Both the position numbers and the translations under genes were made by a program. A stretch of 33,147 nucleotides of DNA from assembly GCA_023135835.1 (NCBI GenBank), contig JAGLSI010000005.1, positions 1-33,147 on the forward strand, written 5' to 3'. Shown here one piece after another: positions 6,124 through 13,205 of this stretch. This DNA comes from Minisyncoccota bacterium. GTDB lineage: Bacteria; Patescibacteriota; Minisyncoccia; Phycocordibacterales; UBA12079. How positions within the stretch are numbered: the stretch's first letter is position 1; each line of letters begins with the position of its first letter. Below the pieces are notes generated by a model that worked only from the letters and a program-made list of their open reading frames with translations, searched no databases and had not been told where the DNA came from.

Positions 6124-6822
6124 TTAATCAGGAAACGAAAATCGAGCGAGTATTTCTCCCCAATTTTTTCCTCCTCTCCGAATATCTTTCCGAGGGCCCC
6201 AGTTCCCTTCAAAATAAGGATACTTCTCCTCACCCAGAGGTGAATCCAAAAAATCTTGGGAAACGAGCCGTCCTGTTTTCTCATCAATCGAAATCATTCC
6301 CACATGGTTTGTACAGATGATCTCAACGCCCTCAAGCTTTCCTTTTCCCGAAAAACAATCAAAGGCTGCCGAAGCAGGATGGTCATGGTGGTTTTGGTCT
6401 GTCACCACCGCCACCTTTTTGATACCGGCACAAAGAGACAACAAAGCAATCGTTGTTCCAATAGGCATTTCTTGCCCTACATAATGTTCACCCTCCGGAT
6501 CTTGCGCCTGACGAGAAGCAAGGACCATCAAATCAGTCATGACAATGTCAAAGTCCGGATGGGTTGTCGCTTTCTTGTGACAATCACATTGAAACACAAA
6601 TCGAACTTCTCTTTCTTCTTCGTTGAGGTCACAAAGAGGTAGATCTTTGTATCTCTCATCAAAAAGCCTATCGGACTCATCATAATCAGTTTGAGCAATA
6701 AGAGCTTTCTGAGCCTCGTCGTAAGTTCCGACGATAGTTACATCATGACCCTCAAGGGTTAGCTCCGCTGACTTGCGGTGACTTTCACTGTCGTCAAATA
6801 CCAAAATCTTTAACTGTCCCAT
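6124..6822 (-). CDS. Receiver-domain (CheY-like) protein with a large insertion, possibly acquired
   Basis: The 232-aa protein begins QLKILVFDDSESHRKSAELTLEGHDVTIVGTYDEA, a receiver-domain start with the acidic pair D10/D11. It has DIVMTDLMV with the candidate phospho-acceptor D97 and KKVAVVTD with T141 in the place of the conserved Ser/Thr. A normal receiver is about 120 aa. Here about 45 extra residues, acidic and containing QCDCHKK, lie between strands 2 and 3, and a long C-terminal tail (about 155-232) has no recognised domain, so no DNA-binding output is evident. Composition is clearly more GC-rich than the neighbours. It has a strong Shine-Dalgarno sequence (AGGAGA), an almost consensus promoter and its own terminator: a stand-alone unit, perhaps horizontally acquired. 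Partner kinase unknown. Confidence 0.75.
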   Translation of the reverse strand: MGQLKILVFDDSESHRKSAELTLEGHDVTIVGTYDEAQKALIAQTDYDESDRLFDERYKDLPLCDLNEEEREVRFVFQCDCHKKATTHPDFDIVMTDLMVLASRQAQDPEGEHYVGQEMPIGTTIALLSLCAGIKKVAVVTDQNHHDHPASAAFDCFSGKGKLEGVEIICTNHVGMISIDEKTGRLVSQDFLDSPLGEEKYPYFEGNWGPRKDIRRGGKNWGEILARFSFPD

Positions 6823-6889
6823 CTTTCTTCTCCTTTTTCAGAATGATTCTAAGATTTAATTTCAAAAAACATTAACTTATCTGCTCAGT

Positions 6890-6918
6890 ATAATATCAAA
6901 TAATATCAAACATGTCAA
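6890..6918 (-). promoter_or_regulatory. Near-consensus promoter of the receiver-domain gene
   Basis: On the minus strand TTGACA (6913-6918), 17-nt spacer, TATTAT (6890-6895). The spacer and -10 contain a direct repeat of TTTGATATTA. Confidence 0.82.
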
Positions 6919-6981
6919 GTTGTATAACAATTTAAATTTCCTTGCTTATTTTTTAGAAACTATGTGGAATAGGTCATTTTT

Positions 6982-7010
6982 TTGACTTTAGGTTTTGATG
7001 AGAGTAAAAT
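6982..7010 (+). promoter_or_regulatory. Promoter of lepB
   Basis: TTGACT (6982-6987), 17-nt spacer, TAAAAT (7005-7010), only 9 nt before the lepB ATG. The leader would be about 2-3 nt, so this mRNA is probably leaderless or nearly so; no Shine-Dalgarno sequence is present. Confidence 0.7.
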
Positions 7011-7019
7011 ATTCCCAAG

Positions 7020-7571
7020 ATGAGTGAAAATAAAGAAAATTTTATTATAGAAACTCTTAAATTCTCCTTAATCGCCATTTTAATAGTGCTTCCTTTCAGG
7101 ATATTCATCGCTCAACCCTTTTTAGTTAGTGGAGCTTCCATGAGTCCTAATTTTGAAACAGGACACTATCTAATTGTAGACCAACTTTCATATAACTTTG
7201 AAGAACCTCAAAGAGGAGAGGTTATTGTTTTTCGTTACCCTAAAGATCCTAAAAAATTCTTTATCAAAAGGATAATCGGACTACCTAACGAAGTAGTAAT
7301 TCTTGAAAATAAGACTGTTACAATTAAAAATATAAACAATCCTGACGGTTTTAAGTTAAGTGAATCTTATGTCAAAAACTTTTCTGATAATAATATGAAA
7401 ATAACCTTAAGCGAAGGTGAGTATTTTGTAATGGGAGATAACCGACCAGCTAGTTCAGATTCTAGATCATGGGGAGTCCTCCAAGAAGACCTCATCATCG
7501 GAAGATCTTTCCTTAGATTATTCCCCTTTAACGAAATTGAGTTATTTCCTGAATATCCTGAAGACTTTTAA
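7020..7571 (+). CDS. lepB: Signal peptidase I
   Basis: This membrane serine protease removes signal peptides from exported proteins. The 183-aa product has one N-terminal membrane segment (about 12-31, KFSLIAILIVLPFRIFIA). Box B is SGASMSPNF with the nucleophile S40. The FIKRIIGLP box holds the general base K83. MGDNRPASSDSRSWG is the conserved GDN-x-x-x-S-x-D-S-R box. The length is typical of the short Gram-positive-type enzyme. It is followed 37 nt later by the HisRS-like gene on the same strand. Confidence 0.96.
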   Translation: MSENKENFIIETLKFSLIAILIVLPFRIFIAQPFLVSGASMSPNFETGHYLIVDQLSYNFEEPQRGEVIVFRYPKDPKKFFIKRIIGLPNEVVILENKTVTIKNINNPDGFKLSESYVKNFSDNNMKITLSEGEYFVMGDNRPASSDSRSWGVLQEDLIIGRSFLRLFPFNEIELFPEYPEDF

Positions 7572-7608
7572 AACAATCTTAATTACTAAATCTTAATTCT
7601 ATAATAAA

Positions 7609-8712
7609 ATGTCTAAAACAATAAACAAGGTAGAACGAACAGACGAAATTGCAAAATATTATGGTTTTAAAAAAACAGAGGTCCCTTCTTCCTGTAAACT
7701 TGGAAGTGTTTTTCTTCATCCAGACCAAAAAAGAACTATTTTAGAAAAACATAAAAATGATTACCCTAAAAAAGGTAATAATATTTCAATGATTTATAAT
7801 AAAAAAAGAAAACCTGTTAACTCTTTTAGAAATTTTAATTTTGACATTATAGGTGTTGCCGATAGTATTGCCGAAGCAACAATTATTCATACAGCCATCA
7901 CCTCACTTAGAGAAGAAGGTTATAAAAATCCTTTTGTAAATATAAATAGTTTGGGGGATAAAAATTCTCTATCTAGTTTTAGAAAAAGTTTATTTGATTT
8001 TTATAAATCTAGAGTTGATGAACTGCATCCAAAATGTAGAAATTTTAATAAAAAAGATGTATTTAATTTATTTTTATGTAACCACAAAGAATGTCGTGAA
8101 TTAAGAAAAGAAGCCCCTCGCCCTATCTATTTTTTATCTAATGAAAGCCAACGACATTTAAAAAATACTTTAGAATATCTAGAATCAATGAATATTGTTT
8201 ATAATATTGATGATTTATTAATAAGCTCAGACGATCATTTGTCAGATATAATTTTTGAAATAAAACACAAAGCGACTTCTCCAGAAAAAGAGATTATTTT
8301 AGGAAGAGGAGGAAGATATGATAAATTAGCTGAAAATATTCTTCGTAAAAGAGGTTTATCAGCGGTTGGAGTATCCTTAGAATTTCCAGTAAAAAAAAGT
8401 CCTATTCTAGAAAAACCATTACCTGAAAAAGCTGAATTTTATTTTATTCAATTTGGACCAAGCGCTAAGCAAAAAAGCTTACCTGTTATTGAAATGCTTA
8501 GAAAGGCTAATTTAAGAATTAATAGAGACTTACATATTAATAAATTTGAAGAACAAATAACTAAAGCCCGAGAGTTAGATGTTCGTTATATTTTAATTTT
8601 AGGCCAAAAAGAAGCAGAGGAAGACACACTTATAATAAAAGATTTAAAACAAGCTACTCAAAAAACCGTTAAATTAAAAATGGTTTTGAATTATCTAAAA
8701 CAATTAAAGTAA
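7609..8712 (+). CDS. Histidyl-tRNA-synthetase-like protein with degraded catalytic motifs
   Basis: The 367-aa product resembles class II HisRS in overall order: a DIIGVADSIAEATIIHTAITSL region (matching the QIGVE strand after motif 2), the INSLGD segment, ILGRGGRYDKLAENI with VGVSLEF (motif 3 surroundings), and a C-terminal anticodon-binding-like domain (ARELDVRYILILGQKE). However, the N-terminus is short, with no clear motif 1. The motif 2 region reads ISMIYNKKRKPVNSF, lacking the F-R-x-E arginine. The HisA signature RGLDYY is replaced by SSDDHLSDIIFEI. An active aminoacyl-adenylating enzyme is therefore doubtful. It could be a regulatory or tRNA-binding paralog, as HisZ is for histidine biosynthesis, or a very divergent HisRS. 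The region before its ATG reads CTATAATAAAATG, identical to that before valS. Confidence 0.7.
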   Translation: MSKTINKVERTDEIAKYYGFKKTEVPSSCKLGSVFLHPDQKRTILEKHKNDYPKKGNNISMIYNKKRKPVNSFRNFNFDIIGVADSIAEATIIHTAITSLREEGYKNPFVNINSLGDKNSLSSFRKSLFDFYKSRVDELHPKCRNFNKKDVFNLFLCNHKECRELRKEAPRPIYFLSNESQRHLKNTLEYLESMNIVYNIDDLLISSDDHLSDIIFEIKHKATSPEKEIILGRGGRYDKLAENILRKRGLSAVGVSLEFPVKKSPILEKPLPEKAEFYFIQFGPSAKQKSLPVIEMLRKANLRINRDLHINKFEEQITKARELDVRYILILGQKEAEEDTLIIKDLKQATQKTVKLKMVLNYLKQLK

Positions 8713-8723
8713 AATCTTTTGGC

Positions 8724-8760
8724 CAGTATCGTTTTTTCTTAAGAAAAAAAAACGATACTG
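8724..8760. terminator. Intrinsic terminator after the HisRS-like gene
   Basis: CAGTATCGTTTTTT on the left and AAAAAACGATACTG on the right with a short A/T centre. It lies 12 nt after the stop codon. Confidence 0.8.
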
Positions 8761-8786
8761 TTATGTAAAAATCCCCTAGGATTTTC

Positions 8787-8815
8787 TTGCATTTCGTCTT
8801 AAAAAATGATAATTT
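8787..8815 (+). promoter_or_regulatory. Putative promoter of the bS21 gene
   Basis: TTGCAT (8787-8792), 17-nt spacer, TAATTT (8810-8815), 9 nt before the ATG at 8825. It would give a near-leaderless mRNA. Confidence 0.5.
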
Positions 8816-8824
8816 ATATAAACT

Positions 8825-9064
8825 ATGATAAATATAGAAATCACTAAAAAGAATAGTAATGAAAATGACATGAATATGATTCGTCGTTTTACTAAAAAAG
8901 TTCGTAACTCAGGAATTCTTCCGAGAGTTCGCTCTATTCGTTATAATAATAGAAAAGTATCTAAATTTATTAAAAAGAAAGAAGCTCTTCAAGGAATTGC
9001 AAAAAGAGAAGAAATAAAAAGAATGATTAAGTTAGGTAAACTACCAGAGAACAGATTGAGATAA
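8825..9064 (+). CDS. rpsU: Small ribosomal subunit protein bS21
   Basis: The 79-aa, strongly basic protein has the bS21 layout: a short N-terminal strand (INIEITKK), then NDMNMIRRFTKKVRNSGILPRVRSIRYNNR, matching the family pattern of a helix with RRF-K, a G-I-L turn and a basic R-R-Y segment, then a Lys/Arg-rich C-terminal helix. bS21 sits near the anti-Shine-Dalgarno end of 16S rRNA on the 30S subunit. The C-terminal region (about 55-79, EEIKRMIKLGKLPENRLR) is slightly longer than in E. coli bS21 (71 aa). It stands alone between two terminators. Confidence 0.82.
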   Translation: MINIEITKKNSNENDMNMIRRFTKKVRNSGILPRVRSIRYNNRKVSKFIKKKEALQGIAKREEIKRMIKLGKLPENRLR

Positions 9065-9069
9065 AAACT

Positions 9070-9099
9070 AAAAGGGTTCGGCTAAAGCCGAACCCTTTT
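9070..9099 (+). terminator. Intrinsic terminator of rpsU
   Basis: AAAAGGGTTCGGC, loop TAAA, GCCGAACCCTTTT followed by further T residues. Confidence 0.92.
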
Positions 9100-9160
9100 T
9101 TTAATTTCTAGCATCACGAAAAACAATAGATGAAACCTGTTGTCTTTTTATATATAACTT

Positions 9161-9191
9161 TATGGACTTTAAAGACTTTTGACTTTATACT
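9161..9191 (+). promoter_or_regulatory. GACTTTATG-type tract leading into the -10 box of ybeY
   Basis: The 9-nt-periodic tract TATGGACTTT AAAGACTTTT GACTTTATAC ends in TATACT (9186-9191), which lies 7 nt before the ybeY ATG. A TGGACT 17 nt upstream of the -10 could act as a weak -35. The dispersed repeat may therefore supply the promoter. Confidence 0.5.
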
Positions 9192-9198
9192 ATTGAAT

Positions 9199-9573
9199 AT
9201 GTTTGATATTAAAAATACAACTAGAAACAATAACCCTAATCTTCCTTTTCAAAAAATTAAAGAAAAGATATTAGGTAAAAAATATGAATTAAGTTTAGTT
9301 TTTATTGGTGATAAATTATCAAAAAAACTAAACAATCAATATCGTAAAATAAATAAAGCTACGAACATATTATCTTTTAATCTTACTGAAACAGCAGGAG
9401 AAGTTTTTATTAATTTAAATCTAGCAAAAAAACAAGCTTACAAATTTAATAAAAATTATACTGATTTTGTAGGGCTCCTACTTATCCACGGTTTATTGCA
9501 TTTGAAAGGTTACCAACATAGTAGTAAAATGGAGAGTGAAGAAGAAAAAATAAGAAAGTTTTTTAATCTTTAG
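9199..9573 (+). CDS. ybeY: Endoribonuclease YbeY
   Basis: YbeY is a zinc-dependent endoribonuclease involved in 16S rRNA 3'-end maturation and 70S quality control. The product has the diagnostic metal motif HGLLHLKGYQH (His-x3-His-x5-His), preceded by NKATNILSFNL (the family's T-D-V-L-S-F segment) and GEVFINLNLAKKQA. The reading frame is open further upstream, to 9130, but that extension would be coded by a dispersed repeat tract. I place the start at the ATG at 9199 (MFDIKNTTR), giving 124 aa, because a TATACT box lies exactly 7 nt before it. The length is somewhat shorter than the usual 150 aa. Confidence 0.9.
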   Translation: MFDIKNTTRNNNPNLPFQKIKEKILGKKYELSLVFIGDKLSKKLNNQYRKINKATNILSFNLTETAGEVFINLNLAKKQAYKFNKNYTDFVGLLLIHGLLHLKGYQHSSKMESEEEKIRKFFNL

Positions 9574-9721
9574 TAACCAGCAGACTAGGTGATTTGACTG
9601 TTAGAGAAAATTTGCTTCCTGAATCAAAACCTCGTTTTGATTAGACAAACATTCTTTGGAGTGTTTTAGCCACAAATTTTCTACAACTTTTTATCTTCTA
9701 TTCTCTACCTTTTAATTAATT

Positions 9722-10891
9722 GTGTTAAAAAAAATATCAGTTGGAATAGATGTGGGAACTTACCAAATAAAGGTAATTATTACTGAATTAGTAAAGCAGC
9801 CCGATGGAAAAAAGATTCCTAAAATAATAGGTAAGGGGTTATTTAAATCCAAAGGTTTAAGACATGGATATATTATAAATAAAAACGAAGTTACAAGAAG
9901 TGTTCTTCAAGCAATAAGCCAAGCTGAAAAACAAGCTAAAATAAAAGTTAAAAAAGCTTTTATTTCTATAGGAGGAATAAGTCTAGAAGGAATACATATT
10001 AAAAATAAAACCGTAATCACTAGAGTTGATAATGAAATCACTCAAATAGATTTAAATAATATTTTAACTGAAAACGAAAAAAACCCTCTCCTTTTAAATA
10101 AAAAAGTAATCAGTACTATTCCAATAGAGTACAAAATAGATAACAAAAAAGTACTTGGAAACCCTATTGGGATGAAAGGTAATAAATTAGAATCGCAAAT
10201 ACTTTATGTAACTTGCTTAAAACAACACCTATACGATTTAATTCAAGCTATTGAGGAAATTGATATTGAAATAGAAGATATTCACGCATCTCCAATCGCA
10301 GGTTCTTTTGTAACCCTAACTAAAACACAAAAAATTGCTGGTTGTGTTTTAGCAAACTTAGGAGCTGAAACAGTTTCAATCATAGTTTTTGAAAATAATA
10401 TACCTATCTCATTAGAAGTCTTCCCTATTGGTTCTACAGACATAACAAATAATATAGCTTTGGAACTAAAAATTCCTTTAAATGAAGCTGAACAAATAAA
10501 ACACGGAATTATAACTTCTACAATTTACCCACGCAAAAAATTAGAAGAAATTGTTGAAACCCAACTTAATGTTATTTTTAAATTAATTGAAGCTCATCTT
10601 ACAAAAATTAATCGTAACGCCTTATTGCCTGCCGGAATTATTATTTCAGGAGGAGGTTCTGGAATTACAACAATAAGAGATTTAGCAGAAAACTCTCTTA
10701 ATATTCCTTCTCGAATAGCTAATATTAATTTTGTAAATGATTCAAATAATATTGTTCAAGATTCAACATGGGCAGTTTCTTATGGCTTATGTTTAATGGG
10801 GCTAACCGCTGGTCAAGATGTTGAAACAAAAAGTTTTATAAAAACCTTTTTTAACCAAACAAAAAAATGGATAACTCAATTTTTTGTATAA
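9722..10891 (+). CDS. ftsA: Cell division protein FtsA
   Basis: FtsA is the actin-like membrane anchor of the Z ring. The 389-aa product starts at a GTG (MLKKISVGIDVGTYQIKVII), with the phosphate-1 loop GIDVGTYQIK at 8-17. An SHS2 (1C) domain follows at about 85-165 (VKKAFISIGG ... LESQILYVTC). The phosphate-2 region is AGCVLANLGAETVSIIVFENN, the adenosine region is LPAGIIISGGGSGITTI, and a C-terminal amphipathic helix FIKTFFNQTKKWITQFF would bind the membrane and FtsZ's partner surface. It is followed by ftsZ after 155 nt containing a possible TATAAT at about 10963, so ftsZ may have its own promoter. The 148-nt gap before ftsA shows no other gene. Confidence 0.96.
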   Translation: MLKKISVGIDVGTYQIKVIITELVKQPDGKKIPKIIGKGLFKSKGLRHGYIINKNEVTRSVLQAISQAEKQAKIKVKKAFISIGGISLEGIHIKNKTVITRVDNEITQIDLNNILTENEKNPLLLNKKVISTIPIEYKIDNKKVLGNPIGMKGNKLESQILYVTCLKQHLYDLIQAIEEIDIEIEDIHASPIAGSFVTLTKTQKIAGCVLANLGAETVSIIVFENNIPISLEVFPIGSTDITNNIALELKIPLNEAEQIKHGIITSTIYPRKKLEEIVETQLNVIFKLIEAHLTKINRNALLPAGIIISGGGSGITTIRDLAENSLNIPSRIANINFVNDSNNIVQDSTWAVSYGLCLMGLTAGQDVETKSFIKTFFNQTKKWITQFFV

Positions 10892-11046
10892 GCCTTTAAA
10901 GGGTTTATAAATAAAGCAATTTGTTTCATAATTTAAAGTAGCATTGCATTTTCTTTTAATATATAATACAAAGTAAATAGATTTAATAAAAACAGAATTA
11001 ATCTTATAGTCAAAATATTGATAATTTTTGCCTAAAAATAACTAAT

Positions 11047-12273
11047 ATGCCAAAAATAAACACTGAGATAGAATCATTCGCTAGAATAAAAATCATAGGG
11101 GTAGGAGGAGCTGGAAAGAATGCTACCAACTATATGATCAAATCAAAAGTGCAAGGAGTTGAATTTATAGCAATCAACACAGACGCACAAGATTTACACC
11201 ATTCATTGGCTAAAAAGAAAATTCATATAGGAAAAAACCTTACTAATGGTTTAGGGGCTGGAATGAATCCTGAAATAGGAAGAAGAGCTGCAGAGGAAAC
11301 TGCTGAAGAAATCCAAGATGTTCTAAAAGGAGCAAATATGGTATTTATTACCGCTGGTTTTGGTGGAGGAACAGGAACTGGAGGGGCTCCAATTATCGCT
11401 AAAGCAGCAAAAGACCTAGGAATATTAACCGTAGCAGTAGTAACTAAGCCCTTTATGTTTGAAGGAGCTCAAAGAAGTGCTATTGCTGAAGAAGGACTTG
11501 CTAGACTAAAAGACTCTGTGGATGCCTTAATTATCATTCCTAACGACAGAATTTTAAGTGTATCCCCTAAAGGAACTACAATGGATAATGCTTTTGAAAT
11601 GAGTGATAAAATTCTAAAAGAAGCAGTTGAAGGAATTTCAGATTTAATTACTGTTCCAGGAAAAATTAATGTAGACTTTGCTGATATCCTAACAATTATG
11701 GGAGATGCTGGATCAGCTCTTATGGGAATAGGAAAAGCTAGTGGAGAAAACAGAGCGGAAGAAGCTGCTTTACAAGCAATAAACTCACCATTATTAGATA
11801 TTTCAATTGCAGGAGCAAAAGGGGTGTTACTTTCTGTTTCAGGAGGTGATGATTTAACTATAAATGAAATTCAAGAAGCTGCTAGAATTGTAACTGAATC
11901 AATTTCTCCAGACGCTAAAGTAATTTTTGGAACATCTAAAACAGAAAAACTGAAGAAAAATGAAATTAAAATTACTGTAATTGCTACTGGGTTTAAAGAT
12001 ACTAATGGAAACGGAGGAGGATTATTCCAAAGAACACCTAAAAAAGAAGAACCTGTGGAGGAAAAAGTGAGTATTTTTAGTAGCGGAGCAAAAAAAGAAG
12101 AGAAAAAGGAAAAAGAGAAAGAAAAGGAAGTAATTAAAGAACCTGAAAAAAAGAAAAAAGAAGTGCCTAAACCTAATCCGAAACCAAAAATTTTAGAAAT
12201 TCCACAAGATGACGATGATGATGATACTTGGGATGCAATTCCATCATTTCTAAGAAGATCAAAATTGAAATAA
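11047..12273 (+). CDS. ftsZ: Cell division protein FtsZ
   Basis: This is the tubulin-like GTPase that forms the division ring. Within 408 aa: IKIIGVGGAGKNATNYM near 13-29, FIAINTDAQDL near 40-50, the tubulin signature GGGTGTGGAP near 106-115, VVTKPFMFEGAQR, and the T7 loop NVDFADILTIM with the catalytic Asp near 212-222. A low-complexity, Lys/Glu-rich linker covers about 335-385. It ends in an intact C-terminal peptide, TWDAIPSFLRRSKLK, the site that binds FtsA, so an FtsA-FtsZ pair is expected to work together. An Asp run (QDDDDDD) precedes it. A strong terminator follows. Confidence 0.98.
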   Translation: MPKINTEIESFARIKIIGVGGAGKNATNYMIKSKVQGVEFIAINTDAQDLHHSLAKKKIHIGKNLTNGLGAGMNPEIGRRAAEETAEEIQDVLKGANMVFITAGFGGGTGTGGAPIIAKAAKDLGILTVAVVTKPFMFEGAQRSAIAEEGLARLKDSVDALIIIPNDRILSVSPKGTTMDNAFEMSDKILKEAVEGISDLITVPGKINVDFADILTIMGDAGSALMGIGKASGENRAEEAALQAINSPLLDISIAGAKGVLLSVSGGDDLTINEIQEAARIVTESISPDAKVIFGTSKTEKLKKNEIKITVIATGFKDTNGNGGGLFQRTPKKEEPVEEKVSIFSSGAKKEEKKEKEKEKEVIKEPEKKKKEVPKPNPKPKILEIPQDDDDDDTWDAIPSFLRRSKLK

Positions 12274-12282
12274 AACTAAGTA

Positions 12283-12320
12283 AAACAAACAACTATAATT
12301 AAAATCATAGTTGTTTGTTT
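12283..12320 (+). terminator. Intrinsic terminator of ftsZ
   Basis: AAACAAACAACTAT, a 10-nt loop, ATAGTTGTTTGTTT followed by TT. Confidence 0.9.
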
Positions 12321-12346
12321 TTATAATCTTTATCTTAAATTATTAA

Positions 12347-12367
12347 TGCGGAAGTGAGAGGATTCGA
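12347..12367 (-). repeat. Displaced copy of the tRNA-Ser 3' end
   Basis: The 21 nt TGCGGAAGTGAGAGGATTCGA are identical to 12552-12572, the 3' acceptor and T-arm end of tRNA-Ser plus two flanking bases. It lies 205 bp downstream in the same orientation. The sequence between the copies holds an imperfect inverted repeat (about 12374-12428) and the tRNA terminator. It looks like an att-type or duplication remnant; no integrase gene is present. Confidence 0.85.
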
Positions 12368-12513
12368 CTTCAACTCACTAAGCAAAATATTTCGTTCACA
12401 AGTTCACTCATATTTTACTAAGTGGTTCCTGTCCGGGCTCACCAGTTAGAAAACTCGCTATCGCTTGTTTCCTCTGGCTCCGCCTTTCGAACCCTTCCCT
12501 ACCAACAAGACAC

Positions 12514-12547
12514 TTTTTTAAAATAGCTTAATCGCTATTTTAAAAAA
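12514..12547 (-). terminator. Intrinsic terminator of tRNA-Ser
   Basis: TTTTTTAAAATAGC, loop TTAATC, GCTATTTTAAAAAA: a perfect 14-bp stem just downstream of the tRNA 3' end on the minus strand. Confidence 0.8.
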
Positions 12548-12553
12548 CTGTTG

Positions 12554-12640
12554 CGGAAGTGAGAGGATTCGAACCCCTGATACAGTTTCCTGCATACCGC
12601 TTTTCGAAAGCGGCGCTTTCAACCACTCAGCCACACCTCC
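12554..12640 (-). tRNA. tRNA-Ser, anticodon CGA
   Basis: The 87-nt gene reads on the minus strand GGAGGTGTGGCTGAGTGG..., with acceptor GGAGGTG pairing CACTTCC. The anticodon stem CCGCT/AGCGG surrounds the loop TTCGAAA, giving CGA, which reads UCG serine codons. It has a long variable arm (TATGCAGGAAACTGTAT) typical of tRNA-Ser and a T loop with GGTTCGAATCC. The 3' CCA is not encoded (discriminator G is followed by CAA), so CCA must be added by a nucleotidyltransferase. Confidence 0.96.
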
Positions 12641-12658
12641 AATATATTTATGTAAATA

Positions 12659-12700
12659 AATCTAACATCTTTTTGCTTTTTTGACAAAAATTGGTATAAT
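12659..12700. promoter_or_regulatory. Divergent promoters for tRNA-Ser and tRNA-Glu
   Basis: Minus strand: TTGTCA (12682-12687), 17-nt spacer, TAGATT (12659-12664), for tRNA-Ser. Plus strand: TTGCTT (12673-12678), 16-nt spacer, TATAAT (12695-12700), for tRNA-Glu. The two promoters overlap, so polymerase occupancy is probably mutually exclusive. Confidence 0.7.
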
Positions 12701-12735
12701 AATTTTCAATTATAGCTTATTGTTTATAATTAAAT

Positions 12736-12807
12736 GGCCCTATCGTCTAATGGTTAGGACATCAGCTTTTCAAGCTGGCAATCCGGGTTCGATTCCCGGT
12801 AGGGTCA
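12736..12807 (+). tRNA. tRNA-Glu, anticodon UUC
   Basis: 72 nt with acceptor GGCCCTA pairing TAGGGTC (one G-U), D arm TCGTCTAATGGTTAGGACA, anticodon arm CAGCT-TTTTCAA-GCTGG with anticodon TTC, and T arm CCGGGTTCGATTCCCGG. No encoded CCA. MnmA, encoded at 207-1415, is expected to thiolate its U34. Confidence 0.97.
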
Positions 12808-12809
12808 CA

Positions 12810-12850
12810 AATTTAAAAAGAGATAGTTTTTTACTATCTCTTTTTAAATT
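12810..12850 (+). terminator. Intrinsic terminator of tRNA-Glu
   Basis: AATTTAAAAAGAGATAGT, loop TTTTT, ACTATCTCTTTTTAAATT; it starts directly after the tRNA. Confidence 0.88.
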
Positions 12851-12922
12851 CTAGTGAATCTCCTGTGGAGATAATCGAAAGTCGGAAGAAAATCCGAGAT
12901 TTTCTGAGACGGGGTCGAGAGT

Positions 12923-12962
12923 ACTTATTATTTTCAGAGCGAAGCGAATGAAAATAATAAGT
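12923..12962. repeat. Inverted repeat between the tRNA-Glu and its 3' copy
   Basis: ACTTATTATTTTCA, a 12-nt centre (GAGCGAAGCGAA), TGAAAATAATAAGT. The outer bases GGTC/GACC could extend it. The centre again carries the GCGAAGC-like sequence of the dispersed palindromes. Apart from this the stretch 12851-13103 holds only the tRNA-3' copy. Confidence 0.75.
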
Positions 12963-12972
12963 AACTCGTGAC

Positions 12973-12996
12973 CGATTCCCGATAGGGTCACAAATT
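12973..12996 (+). repeat. Displaced copy of the tRNA-Glu 3' end
   Basis: 24 nt, CGATTCCCG then A (G in the tRNA) then TAGGGTCACAAATT, match 12790-12813 with one mismatch, in direct orientation 183 bp downstream. This parallels the tRNA-Ser copy at 12347. Confidence 0.85.
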
Positions 12997-13103
12997 AAAA
13001 AATATTTATTTATAACAACATTCCAGAAGGAATATTGTGTGATGAAATCATTGGATTCAACCCAATTATGATAAATAAAAATCTTGATTTAATTAAATAA
13101 CTT

Positions 13104-13205
13104 ATGAAAATATTATCCATTGAAACAAGTTGTGACGAAACTGCTATCAGTATTTTAGAAGCTGAGAGAATAAATTGGTTTTTTAAAACTCATTTTAGTT
13201 TATAA
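13104..13205 (+). pseudogene. Truncated duplicate of the 5' end of tsaD
   Basis: The first 60 nt from the ATG (MKILSIETSCDETAISILEA) match the start of the intact tsaD at 13601-13660 with a single synonymous C/T difference. The similarity then stops and the frame closes after 33 codons (…ERINWFFKTHFSL). It is 497 bp upstream of the intact start in the same orientation. An insertion that duplicated the 5' end of the gene and restored it on one side explains this best. The segment between the copies carries the small membrane-protein gene 13200-13511. Confidence 0.88.

Noticed and set aside
6256-6642. 128-aa frame antisense to the receiver-domain gene
   Set aside because: It lies wholly inside the receiver gene on the other strand, has no start signals, and the receiver frame has clear domain motifs.
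9130-9198. N-terminal extension of YbeY to 147 aa
   Set aside because: The extension is coded by a dispersed repeat tract that contains the likely -10 box for the ATG at 9199.
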